Below are positions 1 to 15,500 of a DNA stretch of 64,000 nucleotides, in pieces (positions within the stretch are counted from its first letter, which is position 1; every line of letters starts with the position of its first letter). The translations under genes were made by a program, and so were the position numbers. The notes under the pieces were generated by a model. It was not told where the DNA came from. It worked only from the letters and a program-made list of their open reading frames with translations, and did no database searches. This stretch comes from Antedon mediterranea (lineage: Eukaryota; Echinodermata; Crinoidea; Comatulida; Antedonidae), in NCBI RefSeq assembly GCF_964355755.1, contig NC_092678.1:209922-273921 (forward strand), read 5' to 3'.

Positions 1-178
1 TTTTGCGGCCATTTTGAAATATAAACAATTTAGAATCATCAACAATTGCTGGCCTTACAAACTCAAGCAACTATTTAGAATTGTATAACCACATTGAAAT
101 AAAAGTAAAAAATATAAAATAAAGGCTATATTAATGTTCCTATGCAATATCAGTGTTTGTGATAGCAATGCTAACTAA

Positions 179-322
179 AGCTCTGTCTACACGATTTATC
201 AAACTTTATGTGACAAAAAAGTGTGATGTGCATAAATATGGTAGTGATATGACATCATTATGTCCATATATGGGCACGTCACATTTTTTTGTCAACTAAA
301 GTTTGATAGTGTAGACAGAGCT
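179..322. mobile_element. PIF/Harbinger-like MITE, copy 1
   Basis: A 144-bp element with inverted ends AGCTCTGTCTACAC / GTGTAGACAGAGCT, flanked by TAA at 176-178 and 323-325. It has no coding capacity. The 3-bp TAA duplication fits PIF/Harbinger-type MITEs, which is an inference. The arms include ATCAAACTTTATGTGACAAA and its mirror. Related copies occur at ~7500-7644, ~27370-27529 and 34320-34457. Confidence 0.75.
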
Positions 323-574
323 TAATGGTGAGAGTCCTGATGAGTCTACTAGAGTGACTCTACAGATATCAATACTATTCAAATTAATTATGCACATAAC
401 AGCACAATTGTGTTGAAATACAGTTAAATTCGTGTAGTGCATTAAAGTACTACTAAATAAAGGCGGTCAAACATTACACTATTGACCGAATCAAGTGGAC
501 GATTGTATAAGGCTAGGGTCACTGCACAACTGTAGAGGGCCTAATCTGAATATCGACAAAAATGATGTAAAAAC

Positions 575-3500
575 CTGGCATAATGACATCAGCAAATCCA
601 AGTTTTCTGGTGATTGACACGTTCTGTTTAAACAGCAATGGCTTTTCAATCTTAAGTTGTTCTAGTTCGCCATGAAGCATTCTCATTTCAATGATAACGC
701 CTAAGAAAAAAAAAAGTATTAACAAGAGTGAGAGAGAGTTTAATATAGTATAACCCTAATGCCTGGTTTCTATTTAAATATACAGTCAACTCTCCTCAAT
801 ACCGGACACCTTTGGGCCGGCCAAATATGTCTGGTTTTATGGAAAGTCTGGTACAGTATTTGGAATGTGTTTTAAATGCTAAAAATAAATTTGGGACCTT
901 TTGGTCCTCAAAAAAAGTCTGGTATTGGGAGAATTTCTGGTTTTCAGAGAGTCCAGTATTGGGAAATTTCTGGTTTTCAGAGAGTCTGGTATTGGGAGAG
1001 TTTCTGGTTTCAGAGAGTCCAGTATTGGGAAAGTTGATTGTGTATTGTTGTTACGTGTCACTAACAAAAGAAGGAAAGTAGAAATCAATCATTTTGTATG
1101 CTATCAGAACATTGGTAGTTAATGAGAAGAAGTGCACGTGCTGAGTGAGTGTGCTTACCTAAGTTGGTGAAGAAGTGCACGTGCTGAGTGAGTGTGTTTA
1201 AGTGCACGTGCTGAGTGAGTGTGCTTAAGTGCACGTGCTGAGTGAGTATGCTTACCTAAGTTGGTGGTACTGGTTGGTAAACTCTTGCTGCTTTTGCCAG
1301 GTGTAATCAGCGTTTCATGAAGCGTAGAGAAATCATTGTCAGTATTTGCATTTACAAGACTGTGAAAACAAATTATTAGAAATTTAAGTCCCATGTGAGG
1401 TAGTTGACTAACGCTGACCTCAGTTAAAGTTTTGCTCCTTGGTTAGCCGACTTATTCTTATCCAGCCATAGAAATTATTAATATAATAATATACTAGATT
1501 TATATAGCGCCTAATGTTGTGAAACCTCTAAGTGCTGAACATTATTACCCCAGTCATTGTTTTTGGATCAAACATGTATGGAAACATACTCCCATAATGC
1601 TGCTAGTAATCAGCGCAAAGTTGTGTCATGATCTAATCGGGTTCTCATTTATACAGAGGCAATCGTAAGTAAAGTATTTTGCCTAAGGATACAAGCAATG
1701 CGGCAAGAGTTGGATTCGAACCTCGATCAGTAGTCGAACGTCCAACACACCCACACGCCCTTATGTCATCAATTTGATGAGTAGTGTGTCTGGGAAAGTC
1801 CATGAAAAGTTTCAATACTTACGTTATTTTAATCGGTTTTTCTTTTTCATTTGAGCTGGAATTATCAGCTGTGAGTAAGTCACTTAAACTTAACACTGTG
1901 GAAAAAACACAAATAAGATGCTAAGATAATTTAGCCTTGTTATATACTCAGGTATACTTTATTAATTAAAATGTGGCCAGACACTGAAACCATTGCAAAC
2001 ACACAAATGCCTACAAACAATGGACAAACTAACACTTTAAACATACTACAGTCAACTCTCCCAATACTGGACTCTCCCAATACTGGATTCTCCGAAAACC
2101 AGAAACTCTTGCAATACCAAACAGTCCCAAATTTCTTTTTACCATTAAAAACACATTCCGAATATCAGACTTTACGAGACATATTTGGCCAGTCAAAAAG
2201 GTGACAGGTATTAGGAGAGCTGACTGTAAAAAACAAATTGTTATATAAACAAATTAATATATGATTCAAAATGGAAAGTCATACATATATAAGAAACCAC
2301 GAACCTCCTACTCCAAAAGGCCTTCTGTAATCTTTTGGTCCTCTTCCTAACGTCGTTGACGGGTGAGGGTTCATTCGTCCAATGCGTACAATGTGACATG
2401 CTAAATAAATATCCTTCAACAAATCTTGATTGCCTAAATCCTACAACAACAACATGGTATGAATGCCAATATACCTAGATAAACCAACAATAGCCCATGC
2501 TCTCCAGAGGCCCAGATACGAAAAATCCTTTTACACTCCTGGACTACAATGTAGTAGTCCGCAACCACGCCCACAAATAAGTAATGATAAATAAATAATG
2601 ACTTACGCAAAAAATTGTTGATTGTTTGCCGATCATTTCCACATTATTGCTGACACCTTGTTTATTAATTTTTGCCAAATACCGTTCACTGTAAAAAATA
2701 AACAGAACTATTTAACAGATAATAGAACTGAATTGTAATTGTTTGTAACTACTGTGGAGTAGCTTTGCGTCAGGGAGTTGAGTAATTGGTCATATGTTTT
2801 GCCCTACTCTGACGTAATTTGTACTTCATACTAAGTACATTGAGAATACTGTACTTGCGAAAAAATATGCAAGTAATTCTCGGGTGGTACTCTATCCTAT
2901 GACCTCCAGATCACTAGCCTGGTGTTCATACTTCTAGACCACCGAGCTTGCGCTGATAGCTAGGGGTTAATAGAACGTAAATGTATAGTTAAATTCATTC
3001 ACCTAGTGAAGAAAAATCGTAGTGGTTTGTTTACCAAAATCTATTAATATTATTATGTATGTCTCGTTGATTTGTTTTAAATTTTACTGTGATTGTGATT
3101 TGTGTACTGGGCCCTTTGGAGAACAGTTTGTTTACTTAAGAGGTTACCCAGTATAAAGAATAAATAAATAAAAAACAGATGCGACCAGTTAATCTAGCAA
3201 TGCATACAGAGAAAATAATATTTCTATTTTACCTAAAATATGTTTGATTTGAGGCATTGTACAAGGTGAAGTAGACGTCTGCTTCTTCACCTGCCAAGGC
3301 ACAACCAAAGTTCTTCATGTTGAAATATATGTGATGTGATAATATTGTTTGCGTTCCTTCAAGAGCTGTACCCTATAAATAGAAAAAAAATAATAGTTGC
3401 TTTATTATCATTTTATTAAAGAAATACAGTACTTTACTGTGCTAGCTGCTTTAAAAAACCACTACTATGATGTGGGTATAAATAGGAATGCAAGCCATGA

Positions 3501-6500
3501 TTCAATATTTTGATCTATTTGTCATCAACATTTAAATGGTTTTAAATTTAAAAGCTCAAAATACAAATAGGCTCTATGCACTGTTTAGCACAAGTGTAAA
3601 AAAATGAAAAAGTTGATGCAAAATAAACCAGAAAAAAGCCTAATAAACCAAATAAATTGGCCAAGACAACAGAAAAAAAAGTCTGCAAAGTTGAATCATG
3701 GCTTGCCTCTCGTTATTTGGAGTCATTTTTATAATAGGAATGCATTTTGAGTCATTTTCATAAAATGTACTACACACTGGAAACCACATTTGTTGAGCTT
3801 CTGAGCCCACATATCCCAGTCATGCTTTGCATAAATATTAAACATAATATTGCATTGTTATAATTTAAAAAGCATGACTGCCATCTTAAAATACTAAACT
3901 ACAATTTTTAAGTTCATTGAAAAGGCCTAAAACGAAATGACTATTTGAAAAAAAATTAAACTTTAAATTAAATTGCATTTTATAAACATTTTTTTTCAAT
4001 AGGCAATAGAAAAAACATAAATACTAAGAATAAAATCTGATAAAAAATATTTAAATATTAAGATTCATAAAAAAACATTAAAAAATGTAATTACAAAATG
4101 AATGATTCCTAAACATTTTTATTTTTTTGTTATTTAAAAAATAAGATTCATATTAAAAAATCAATTTAATGTAAACAATTTATATAAAATTGCACATCAA
4201 AACAAATGTGACATTTTAATTTTGCTTAAAACAAGTTTCACAGTATTTGTTTAAAACTTGGTTGTTATGCTCAAATGTGGACCAATGTGAGTATTCAGAC
4301 AACTGATTAAAAGATAAAAGAACGAAAATAAAATATTACGGTTCTTGAACTTCAGTTATTAATACATACTGGTACAGCATTTTGTTGGTGTTAATAATAT
4401 TTAAACTAAATGCATACAATGTAATAATAACATAAAATCACCTACTGTAATAAATAAAAATAATTCACTAAATTATTAAAATTCCTCTATCTTTCTGCTT
4501 ATATTTATAATACTGCTTTTTTATTCAAATGGCATGGTATATCCATTACTTACTTTTGTTGATTTATTGTTTGAAGACTACAGTGTAAAGTAAAGAAATA
4601 CAAAGCTGTTGATACTACTACTAAAAACATACAACGCAATGTTGTCATTCTATTATTATTAATTCTTTTGACCTTGTGAAGAAAGGGGATACACTCAATT
4701 GTTGTGATTGTTTTAAAGATTTGTTAAATAATTACTAAATAAGGGGCAAAAACTGTTTTAATGGTATAAAATATGAACACTAATATTATATTTCATCATC
4801 ATCATCATCTATGGTAAATGGATGTTATAAAATATGAACACTAATATTATATTTCATCATCATCATCATCTATGGTAAATGGATGTTATAAAATATGAAC
4901 ACTAATATTATATTTCATCATCATCATCATCTATGGTAAATGGATGTTATAAAATATGAACACTAATATTATATTTCATCATCATCATCATCTATGGTAA
5001 ATGGATGTTTTGATCAAATAATAAAGTAACCTAAACTTTGTATTTTGCAAAGGGGGTCATTGTTGTTGTTTTTGTGACAAAAAAGAAAAATTTTGAATTT
5101 ACAGCATCAAATATTATCAGATTCAGACCCATTTAGTGACTATCTTTACAATGCTACTATATAACAGTAATAGTATAAAGGTTGAATAGCTGGGCTTAAA
5201 TTGTTTGATTTGAGTGACAGATTACAGTTTACCATTGTCAGAATATGAGGAAACACAACAAGGAAATAAGGTATAAAGAATTCCTACTGTGTACATTAAA
5301 TACTGAGGAAATTCCACACTTGAATAGTACAACACTATGTGGTTTGGATCAATTGTTTCGTAATGCAGTAAATATGAATTACTGCAGAAAGCTATGAATG
5401 TACCGCAGTAGCATGTAAACAAGTAACTTACACTTGACATGTATTTGGTATCTTCCGAACTTCTTAGATGCTATCAAAATAGAACAGAAAAATAAAACAT
5501 TTTAGTTTCAATTCAAATACAATGTGCAACCAATAAAATACAATGTTCAACCTATAAAATACATTAATGTTCAACCTATAAAATACATTAATGTTCAACC
5601 TATAAAATACATTAATGTTCAACCTATAAAATACATTAATGTTCAACCTATAAAATACATTAATTTGCAACCTATAAAATACATTAATTTGCAACCTCTA
5701 AAACACATTAATTTGCAACCTATAAAATACATTAATTTGCAACCTCTAAAACTCATTAATTTGCAACCTCTAAAACTCATTAATTTGCAACCAATGAAAT
5801 ACATTAATGTACAATCTGTTTAATACATTAATCTATAAATGTCATTTAAAAATTGAAAAATAAACTTGACTGGAATACAAACAAAGAGTATACAGTAACT
5901 CACAATTTTATATAGTTGATAAATATTACAAGCGTCGCCGGCAACCATCTCACCACCAATGCGGGGAACTAAATCCAGTTCCAGCTGGTTGTTACCCTGG
6001 TCGATTCGTCCCGTGATCTCCTTCTTAAGCTCCCTCGTCTGCTCCTGCGTTAATAATCCGGAAATCAGTTCTAGCCTTAATTCCATCAGTTTCTCCATAA
6101 GGAGTTGAAGAATGGAGAAATCTCTCGTGTTTCCGACCTGTACAATGAGAAAGAGTCAATTAATCTGAATGAAATGGTTGAAAATTAGCGGATAAACAAG
6201 ATAAATCCAAAGGCAAATTAATGAAAAAATGACAATGCTTTAGGTATCAATGGCTGCATCTCAATGGAGATACAAAATAAAATAAGTACTGAAAAATGAC
6301 AATGCTTTAGGTGTCGGTGGCTGGATCTCAATGGAGATACAAAATAAAATAAGCACTGAAAAAATGACAATGCTGTGGGTATCAGTGGCTGGATCTCAAT
6401 GGAGATACAAAATAAAATAAGCACTGAAAAAATGACAATGCTGTGGGTATCAGTGGCTGGATCTCAATGGAGATACAAAATGACAATGCTGTGGGTATCA

Positions 6501-9500
6501 GTGGCTGGATCTCAATGGATACAAAATGACAATGGTGTGGGTATCAGTGGCTGGATCTCAATGGAGATACAAAATGAAAATGCTGTGGGTATCAGTGGCT
6601 GGATCTCAATGGATACAAAATGACAATGCTGTGGGTATCAGTGGCTGGATCTCAATGGAGATACAAAATGACAATGCTGTGGGTATCAGTGGCTGGATCT
6701 CAATGGAGATACAAAATGACAATGCTGTGGGTATCAGTGGCTGGATCTCAATGGAGATACAAAATGACAATGCTGTGGGTATCAGTGGCTGAATCTCAAT
6801 GGAGATACAAAATGACAATGCTGTGGGTATCAGTGGCTGGATCTCAATGGAGATACAAAATGACAATGCTGTGGGTATCAGTGGCTGGATCTCAATGGAG
6901 ATACAAAATAAAAAAATAAAAAAACAAAATCAAAACGATAAAGTAAAAGATGCAATGGTTTAAAACACACAAATGTTTTAAATGTCACGTACCACATATG
7001 CATTCTTTAATATCATGTCCCATTCTCGCAATACTGAAGTAACTTCTCGCCCAATCGGATCTTCAGCTGGTAATACTGTTTCATATCTCCTAAAAAATTC
7101 AAATCAAATATTAAACATTCATACACATTTGATTAAGCATGTTCTTAGCTTTCATTCTAGAGAGGTAAGCTTTGATTTCCAATTTCAGCCTTCTTTCAAC
7201 TTTGTGAAAACAAATATAGATTGACCCAGACTGACCTGGACTTCATGACAACAAGAAATTTAAACTGTGTTAACTTGATTTATCAGGAAGTTATCACACT
7301 TGTAACAGATGAACAGTTTGAGGAAATGTTGCATGATAAAATCTATCAAAAGTTTTAATTCTGAGTTTCAGTTTTTCAAACACAAACTTTATCTCTGAAT
7401 GTCATGCTTTTAGGCCTACAAAGGGAAACCTAACCATTTACACAAATTTTTAAATGCGTGTAAATTGCAATATAAACTGTACACAGTACAATAGGTTGGT
7501 TGCACGGATAGTTTGACAAAAGAAGTGTGATATGCCCAAATATAGTACTGATAAGCCCAAATATGGTAGTGATATGACATCATGTCCATATATGGGCAAA
7601 TCACATTTTTTTGTCACATAAAGTTTAACATTGTAGACATAGCTTATAGATAGGACAGACACATTAAATACTAGATTTTTGTTTTCAAAATATGAGTATG
7701 GTAGGCTAAGCTATACTTACCCATCATTTTCAACAATACACTTTTTTATGTGTATGGTATTTGATGGAAATATTCCCTGCAAGACATAGAATAATAATCA
7801 GATATTAATTAGGGTAATAGTTATTGACTACCATCTCCATAAATGTCTGTTTCGCACATTCTGAAATGATGTATACTGAATTCAGTTACAAATTTAAAAC
7901 TACTTAAAGCATTTTTTTAGTTGTTTAAATTCAATTATAAGGGAAAGTAAGTTCTATTTTAAAATGTGTGGTAGAATTTGAAGAAGGAAAACCATTAATT
8001 TGCTAGGAACTTTCCACTTGTACATATCCTGTTACTTGATACTGTATACAACACATATTGAAAGCACTTCCTCATACAGCATGACCATTTTCAATTGTTT
8101 ATAACCTATACACACAAATGCCACTATTTCTATTATAAAACATACGGAAGATCATAAGCACAACACAAAGTTGCCAAGAATGACACATTGAACTAGTATC
8201 TTATATGTTCAATGTGTAAACAGTAGGCCTAGCTAAGGCCTACTCTAGGCCTAGGCCTACTGTATGAACATCACTCCTACCAGAAATCAATATAATATTA
8301 GTCAATTCATACTACTGTATGGTCAATCATACCCAACTCCCTGATCATACTACTGTATGGTCAATCATACTATGGTCAATTCATACTACTGTATGGTCAA
8401 TCATACTATCTATGGTCAATCATACTATCTATGGTCAATTCATATAATACTGTATGGTCAATTCATACTACTGTATGGTCAATCATACTATGGTCAACAA
8501 TTATACTACCGTATGGTCAATCATACTATGGTCAACAATCATACTACTGTATGGTCAATCATACTATGGTCAACAATCATACTACTGGTCAATTGATACA
8601 TTATTATTAGTTGGATCATGGAGAAATTCTCCATGGTTGGATAGATATGGTTAATCTACTCCTGACTCAGAGGGTGAAACATTGCCAGGATATTTTGACA
8701 TTCTTACCAATTGATCTTTCCTTTTTATTGCGCATCCTCGTAGCCAACCTGAAAAAATTAAATCATTAAATTGACTAATGAGTATATAAAACAATAGATA
8801 CATTGTTGCATCTTTACTCTTGAATCAGAACAAACTAAGCCACTAAGTACGTACAGTACACAATAAGATTGTACTGCATTGGTGTACAATAGGTGACCAA
8901 CAGCTTGACATCTATTTTGGAGGATGCAACATTGCAACATCAGCATATAACATTTGTTATAGTTCTCTTACATAATCAAATACATTTCGACTGACGATCA
9001 CAAGGACAGCAGATTTCACCAAAATTAAACTAACCATAGTATTTTGTTTTTTACCTACATTTATTTCCCGTCACTTGTTTTCATAAAGTAAACAACTTAC
9101 TTTTATCTTCACTTTCTTCTATAATATGTACTGCTTGTCCAATTTCTAATTTTAGTCCATGTTCCACATTTTCCCCATCGAAGTTGCATATGGCTAAATA
9201 AAATGTAACTTGATAAATAAAATGTACTAAAGAAATGTGCTTGTTTGTCAATAATGTTGTTACAGTATTGTCAGTGAAACCACAACTATTTTCGTACTTC
9301 ATACATTTTCACTGTAAACATTGCTTCTATTTCCTTTAAAAAATAATATCAGTCTCGTTTTTGCCTTAGGAGAAAAACATTATTACTATTAAATTAATGT
9401 TAAATATATAACTATAAATTTTATTTTTAGAAAAATGATATCATAAATAATATGGTACGGTATGTTAAGGATGCAATTATTGTGCATTTAGATATTAAAC

Positions 9501-12500
9501 TTGTTGTTACACTACAGTATTCACTGTGGTACTCTTTTTTTCTTGGTATATTTAACAATTTGTGTACAACATGTGTCGGAAGCAGTGAAACATTATTCAG
9601 TCAATTACACCAATTAACACTCAGCAATTAATAATTGATCTTTTTTTAACCACTGAGGCGGGTTAGTGGTATGTGGGGCATGACAGTATGCATCATTGCA
9701 TGCAAATGTCTGGTAACTTATATTTTTACTTTATTTACATCTATTTGTAGACAATCTACTGTACAGTAAAAGAAAACATAAAAACCACAAAATTTAATAG
9801 ACATTCAATGACAATATGCCTGCAGATTTACAGGCCCTAAGATACTGTATGGAATTCACTTTCTAAGAACATTACTAATCTATTGAATGCTTTGATCAAA
9901 ACTTTTAAGCTAATAAAGTGTAGGTTAGGTAGTTATACTGTAAGATGACGTCTAGAGAGTTACATCATCTTGGTATGGTAATAGATGTTAGGTTGTTGAC
10001 ACAAAGATCACTTCCTATCTGACTCAAATGAGTACAGCTGAGAGTGACCAGGGCAACATATGTCTAGCATTAAGCAGCAGATAATTGCAATCATCAACGC
10101 TGCTAGCATAAAGCAAACAATTGTGAATATCAAACATATTATGTGTTAATCACAGATTTTGAATTTACAGTACCATGCATAAATTTTGAGATTTATTTGG
10201 GTGAGACTCGAACCCATGACCATGTCATCATACCTCAAGACCACCAAGCTTGTGCTGAGTAATGTCAATTAAACACATAATTAAGTACATACTGTATTTA
10301 AAGTACATTTACAATAGTCAAATTGAACCACTAGAATTAATTACAATTATAATTAGCTAGTTAATTAGTAATTCGTACCATTGGTTTGATAAAAAGAATT
10401 GTTTACACATTTATAATTAGCTATCTGAAGGCTTTTTGATTTATCCAGGAAAAGACTATAAGAAGAATGACAAAATAAACTAGAGGTAAAAATAACATGT
10501 AGAGTTTCTAATGTTGTCAGTCATGTGCACAATGATACATATTGTTTTTGTTTCGCTTTTAAGTCCCTACTTAAAACCACCATTAAGAACAACATATCCT
10601 TCTTATTGTTTCATTAATAACTTCCTTAAAGGTATTAAGTTTCTAAAGATTAAAATGGAAACAATAATGTTAAGTTACCAATGTCGACATTTTAATAAAG
10701 TTCATATTAAAATCCACAATTGAATGTGGTTTGGTAAACAGGTAAAGATTGCCAGAGTGTAATCCTGCCATGACTCAATAGAGTCTCCAATTTTATGGGG
10801 TTCCCATTTTTAGGGAAAGAAATGCAACAGATGACAATGACAGCTAAAATAAAAAATATTTATAAAATAAAAAATATTTATTTTAGCTTTAGTACAGTAT
10901 GATTATGAAACTATATTTAACAAGCGAATTGATAAAATCTAGCTAATTATTATGAATCACACAAATTGGGTAACAAACCATAAATTGATCTACTACATCG
11001 TGTTACACTCGTCATTCATCACAACTCAACACAACATGAAGTGAAACAAGTGTTGTACTATCAAATATAATAGTAACCCATTATTCTTAAACACTATATT
11101 TCGGTTCTACATCTAAAGACAATATTTATGATATATAGTGTAACTACAGGATGTCAAATAAAATGGCAGTTAAGTCAAATTAACAAATATTTAATCAATC
11201 TACTATAGTTTAGAAACAAGTACTGTATAGTAATTATTAATTTAGCAAGAGCATGGCAATTGGAATACTGGGTCATAAAATGAAACATAATACAAACACA
11301 GAATAAATCAATAAACCAATTAAATAAACCAGATGTTACTGCAACTTCCGAAATAAAAATTCTGTTAATAAAATCTGATATAGAATCCATAAATAACAAA
11401 CTTAGCAGCACTTATTCTTAGAAACAACTACCTAGTACCAGTACTGTAGAATAGATGTCAAGGCAAAATATATTATTAGTTTCACTTCACAAATAACATG
11501 TACAGTAGCTCAATTTTAAACAGTACAAACTATGTGTACGTACTTTTTAAACCAAATGCATTGTCAATTCATGGATTTTGTATAATAATTATTATCACTG
11601 AACATGTGTTTTTTATAACAGAGATCTCCATTAAAGGGTATCTTTCATCCAAATTATAAACCAAGGCTGTATCTGAGTAAAAACCAAACATGACATCATA
11701 ATCAACTTGTGGTGATTCATATATTGTACATCAGAATATAACAATCATTTGAACACATGTGTACTATCTATAAACAAATAACCACCAAACAGAAAACTAG
11801 GAGCATGTTTTGATTGTTTTAAAATTATTATTATATTTATAGTTTATATTGTTTGTTTGATTGCACAATAAATTCTACAAATTAGCTATAGTTTTAACAA
11901 ACAACTGCTTTCAATACAATTAGTAAATTTACAATTGAATACAATGTGTAAACACAGAAAATTGGCCAAAAAAAGTACAAACACAAACATGTTGATTTAG
12001 TAGAACTTCCTTATTGGATCATGGACCTACCTGTAAATTGATTGATTGATTCTTTTATTTAAATACATGTGAAATGCTTGGCTTTGCAAGGCACACTATC
12101 TTGTTCTGATTATCAATGGATTCCAAATCATTAAGTTAATATCTAAGCTTCAATGCTTTTTTAATTAAATTTGTATAATTATCCTGGTTTGATTTAAATT
12201 TACAAGCTACTTGAATTTGCATTACAAGTTGAGTCGAATGGCCTAGCTGTTAAGGCAGGGGAGCCGCAAACCATTGTATTATATAATTGAAACAGGTTCA
12301 CAAGTTACTGTACTCCTCAACCATTGTTTGTCTTCTCGCATAATGACTGGATGTCATCTGGACCATGTTTACTTAAAAGAATTCATTTTTTTTTTTCGAA
12401 GAGTGGAGGGTTACCACAGTGAACTGGCCCCTCTCAGCCTCTGTCGTGGATAGGCAAATGAGCGCTGTTTGGTGGCAGCTGTAGGACACAAAGGGACTCT

Positions 12501-15500
12501 TAGGGAAAGGGAATGTGTGTCATACAAACCTGTGGACAGGCCTATCCCCAACATTTACATTATAAACAATTACCTGTACAACAAAACTGGATGAAAATTC
12601 TAAAAATTGTTAATGTGGATGTTATTTTGATCTTTATAAATTTCACAACTTAATGTTATTGAATAGTAAAGTTGATGCATAACTGTATTAGCATTGATCT
12701 TTGTTTGTGAGATACAGTAGGCATATTGTACACATTGACAGTATAATCATGTACAATACATTAGAAAGTAAAAGTCTGCCAATCTCCAAGTTGTGTTTAC
12801 AAGCAATAATCATAGTATCCCAGTTTCAAATCCAAGTATCAAATTCACAGATCAATAATTTTATATTTTATTATTATATAACAGTAACACCTAAATATTA
12901 AATTCTTGTCATTTGATTGGACGATTGTGGATCACATGGCGAGCAATAGTACGCACTATAATTCAATAGTACAATTTATTATGGTTTTCTGTTTATTCAT
13001 TTTTTACTAATAAAGACCTTGATGCCACCAGGATAATTTCTGTATGACGAAACTTAGAATGATCTCCAAAGATCCGTTGATCCTGCTCGTAATGGCCGCC
13101 ACCTTGAACACCGGAAGATTCCAAAAACCTCAATCATTTTAAATGAAACAATTAATTTACTATAAGTATAATACAATAATTGTTGTGGAGCTACAATAAT
13201 AAAAAATCCCACATTCAAACATACTAACGTCTGTTTTCTCATTCCCTATTTTTAAATAAACTTCATAGACAGGTTGCTCAATTAATTTACTTGTTTCTAC
13301 TTGTTTCCCGTACACTTTCGTCTACGGGATCGAGGCGAAGCACTCAGTGCTTAAAAGCCCCTCTTAGCAAAAAATCATATTCAATATAGGGTGAAAACTT
13401 CAGCGGGTGGTTGGACCATGCGACGTTAAGTTTTGCTTTGAACAAGTTCACCGTAGCACATGAAACTACATCCGTAGGCAGAGCATTCCATAAGAGAATA
13501 ACACTCCTGGAGAACGTGTCCCTCCTAATATTAAGACGAGAGCTTTTAAACTTGAGTTTATATGGGTGTCCACGGGTACGAGAGTCTGGATCAAATTCAA
13601 AAAATGTGTTGATCGAAATACGATCAAAACCTTTTACAATCCTAAAAACTTGGATAATATCTGCTCTCTGCCTTCGATATCTCATGGTAGGAAGACCAAG
13701 AATTCTCAAACGCTGTCCATAAGGGATATTACAGTACCTAGGAATCAATCTTGTTGCTCTTTGCTGGACCTTCTCTATTTCATCCTGATCTCGTTTTCTA
13801 ATAGGATTATAAACAGTATTACAATATTCAAGCATTGGCCTGACAATAGACTTATACAGCTTCAAAAATCCATCTTTATTCAAGAATTAATAAAAGATCT
13901 ACAGTATAAATCATTCCTAGTTTCTTATTAGCTCTTTTACAAATATCCGCTACATGCAAATTAAAGATTAAACTAGGATCAAAGGTAACACCTAGATCTT
14001 TCTCCTGCTTTACCTCATGTAGTAAATTATCAGCCATTGAATACACGAAATTGGGATTATCACGACCATAATGAAATACCTTACACTTAGTGTCATTAAA
14101 TGGCAATTGCCAAACATTAGACCAATGGGAAGCACTGTCAATGTCTCTCTGAAATAAATCCGCATCATCAATGTTATTGACCACTCTATACAACTTAGTG
14201 TCGTCTGCAAATAAACGTATATTAGATTCGACAACATCAGGTAAATCGTTAATGAAGATTGAAAATAAGATTGGGCCCACAACGCTACCCTGTGGAATTC
14301 GACTTAATACTGGAGCCTGTGATGATAATTGACCATTGACACTAACTCGTTGTGTTCTATTTGACAAATAATTAGAGAACCAACCTAGTAGATTTCCGAT
14401 AATACCAAAACCTTTCAATTTGACTAGAAGCCTTTAATACACTAAGAGCTCAAGCTAAAATTTGAAGCAATAAGAATAGGAATGATATGAAAGTAAAAGA
14501 TCGTAAAAAACTTTACAAACCCCGCCAGCAATAATAAAGAAATTTCCAACTTCAGAAACACGTCCCACTACCATAATGTGCGCACAATAAACTAGGGGGC
14601 CTAGTATGTTCTCCCATTCCCTATTTTTAAATAAATTTCATGGACAGGTTCTTTATTTGGAAGTACCCTGTAGTACTACAGTAAGTCTGTATTAAACCCA
14701 AAAATCATGGATAAATGTCTCCATGCTTTAAAGTAGAGTACACTGATTAAATTCTTAATCCTATATTTTAATCCCTGTATTCAATAGTATCGGATAAAAG
14801 TAAACAGAGTTTGATCTGTAATTGACAAGGATAAAGGAAACCCTACCCTTGACTGGAGCATACATTATATTTAAGGAACATCTAAGACTGAATGAGTCAT
14901 AAATAAACTTGGCTCAGCTCCACCTTAAGTTCACACTTACCTAAATAGCAAAAATTATACTTAAGAACACTACTGAAAAATGAAGTTCTTTCTTTCTATT
15001 TGGATGTGTGTCTTTTTCGTCAATTCAATTGACAAACAATAAGCCAACAATAAGCCAACAATAAGCCAAAGACTGAAACCAATGTTTTACAATGAAAACA
15101 CAACCACATCAATTGACAAACAATAAGCCAAAGACTGAAACCAATGTTTTACAATGAAAACACAACCACAGAGAAACAAACACTTACAATACTAGTATTA
15201 GCAAATTAGTAATAACATTGTCCTTAAGTTATAAAATTGGGAAAAATATTTTCAGGGGGTGTAGTAATGGGGACATTAGAATCCTGAAATGTAACCAATC
15301 TTAACTAAGTTGCCCCTGCACTGTGTCACCAGGGAGGTGATGATCCCACAGCTCAAATAAACTCTGATATTTATTGCAAGGTGAAACATGAAACATACAA
15401 CATAAGATTAGGGAAAGTACCTAAACATTTTGGAATTTATACAAGGTCAATCGGCCAGACCCCTTAATGTGTGACATGATGCCAACATTAAGGAGTGTAG

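Larger units (their letters stand above)
9194..13280. other. DOCK intron 1, left part: no gene seen
   Basis: AT-rich intronic DNA. It holds the SINE pieces at 10196-10265 and 12236-12560 and the repeat at 12873-12972. Short ORFs here have no coding signature. Confidence 0.6.

Noticed and set aside
5464-6919. Repeat-protein-like ORFs (QPIKYIN, WVSVAGSQWRYK)
   Set aside because: Translations of 24-bp and 48-bp minisatellites inside DOCK introns.
10196-10265. Possible tRNA gene (box A and box B motifs)
   Set aside because: No acceptor-stem pairing or complete cloverleaf could be drawn; related heads elsewhere show it is a SINE.
13344-14418. Functional reverse transcriptase gene
   Set aside because: A frameshift near 13880 and loss of the 5' half make it a dead fragment.
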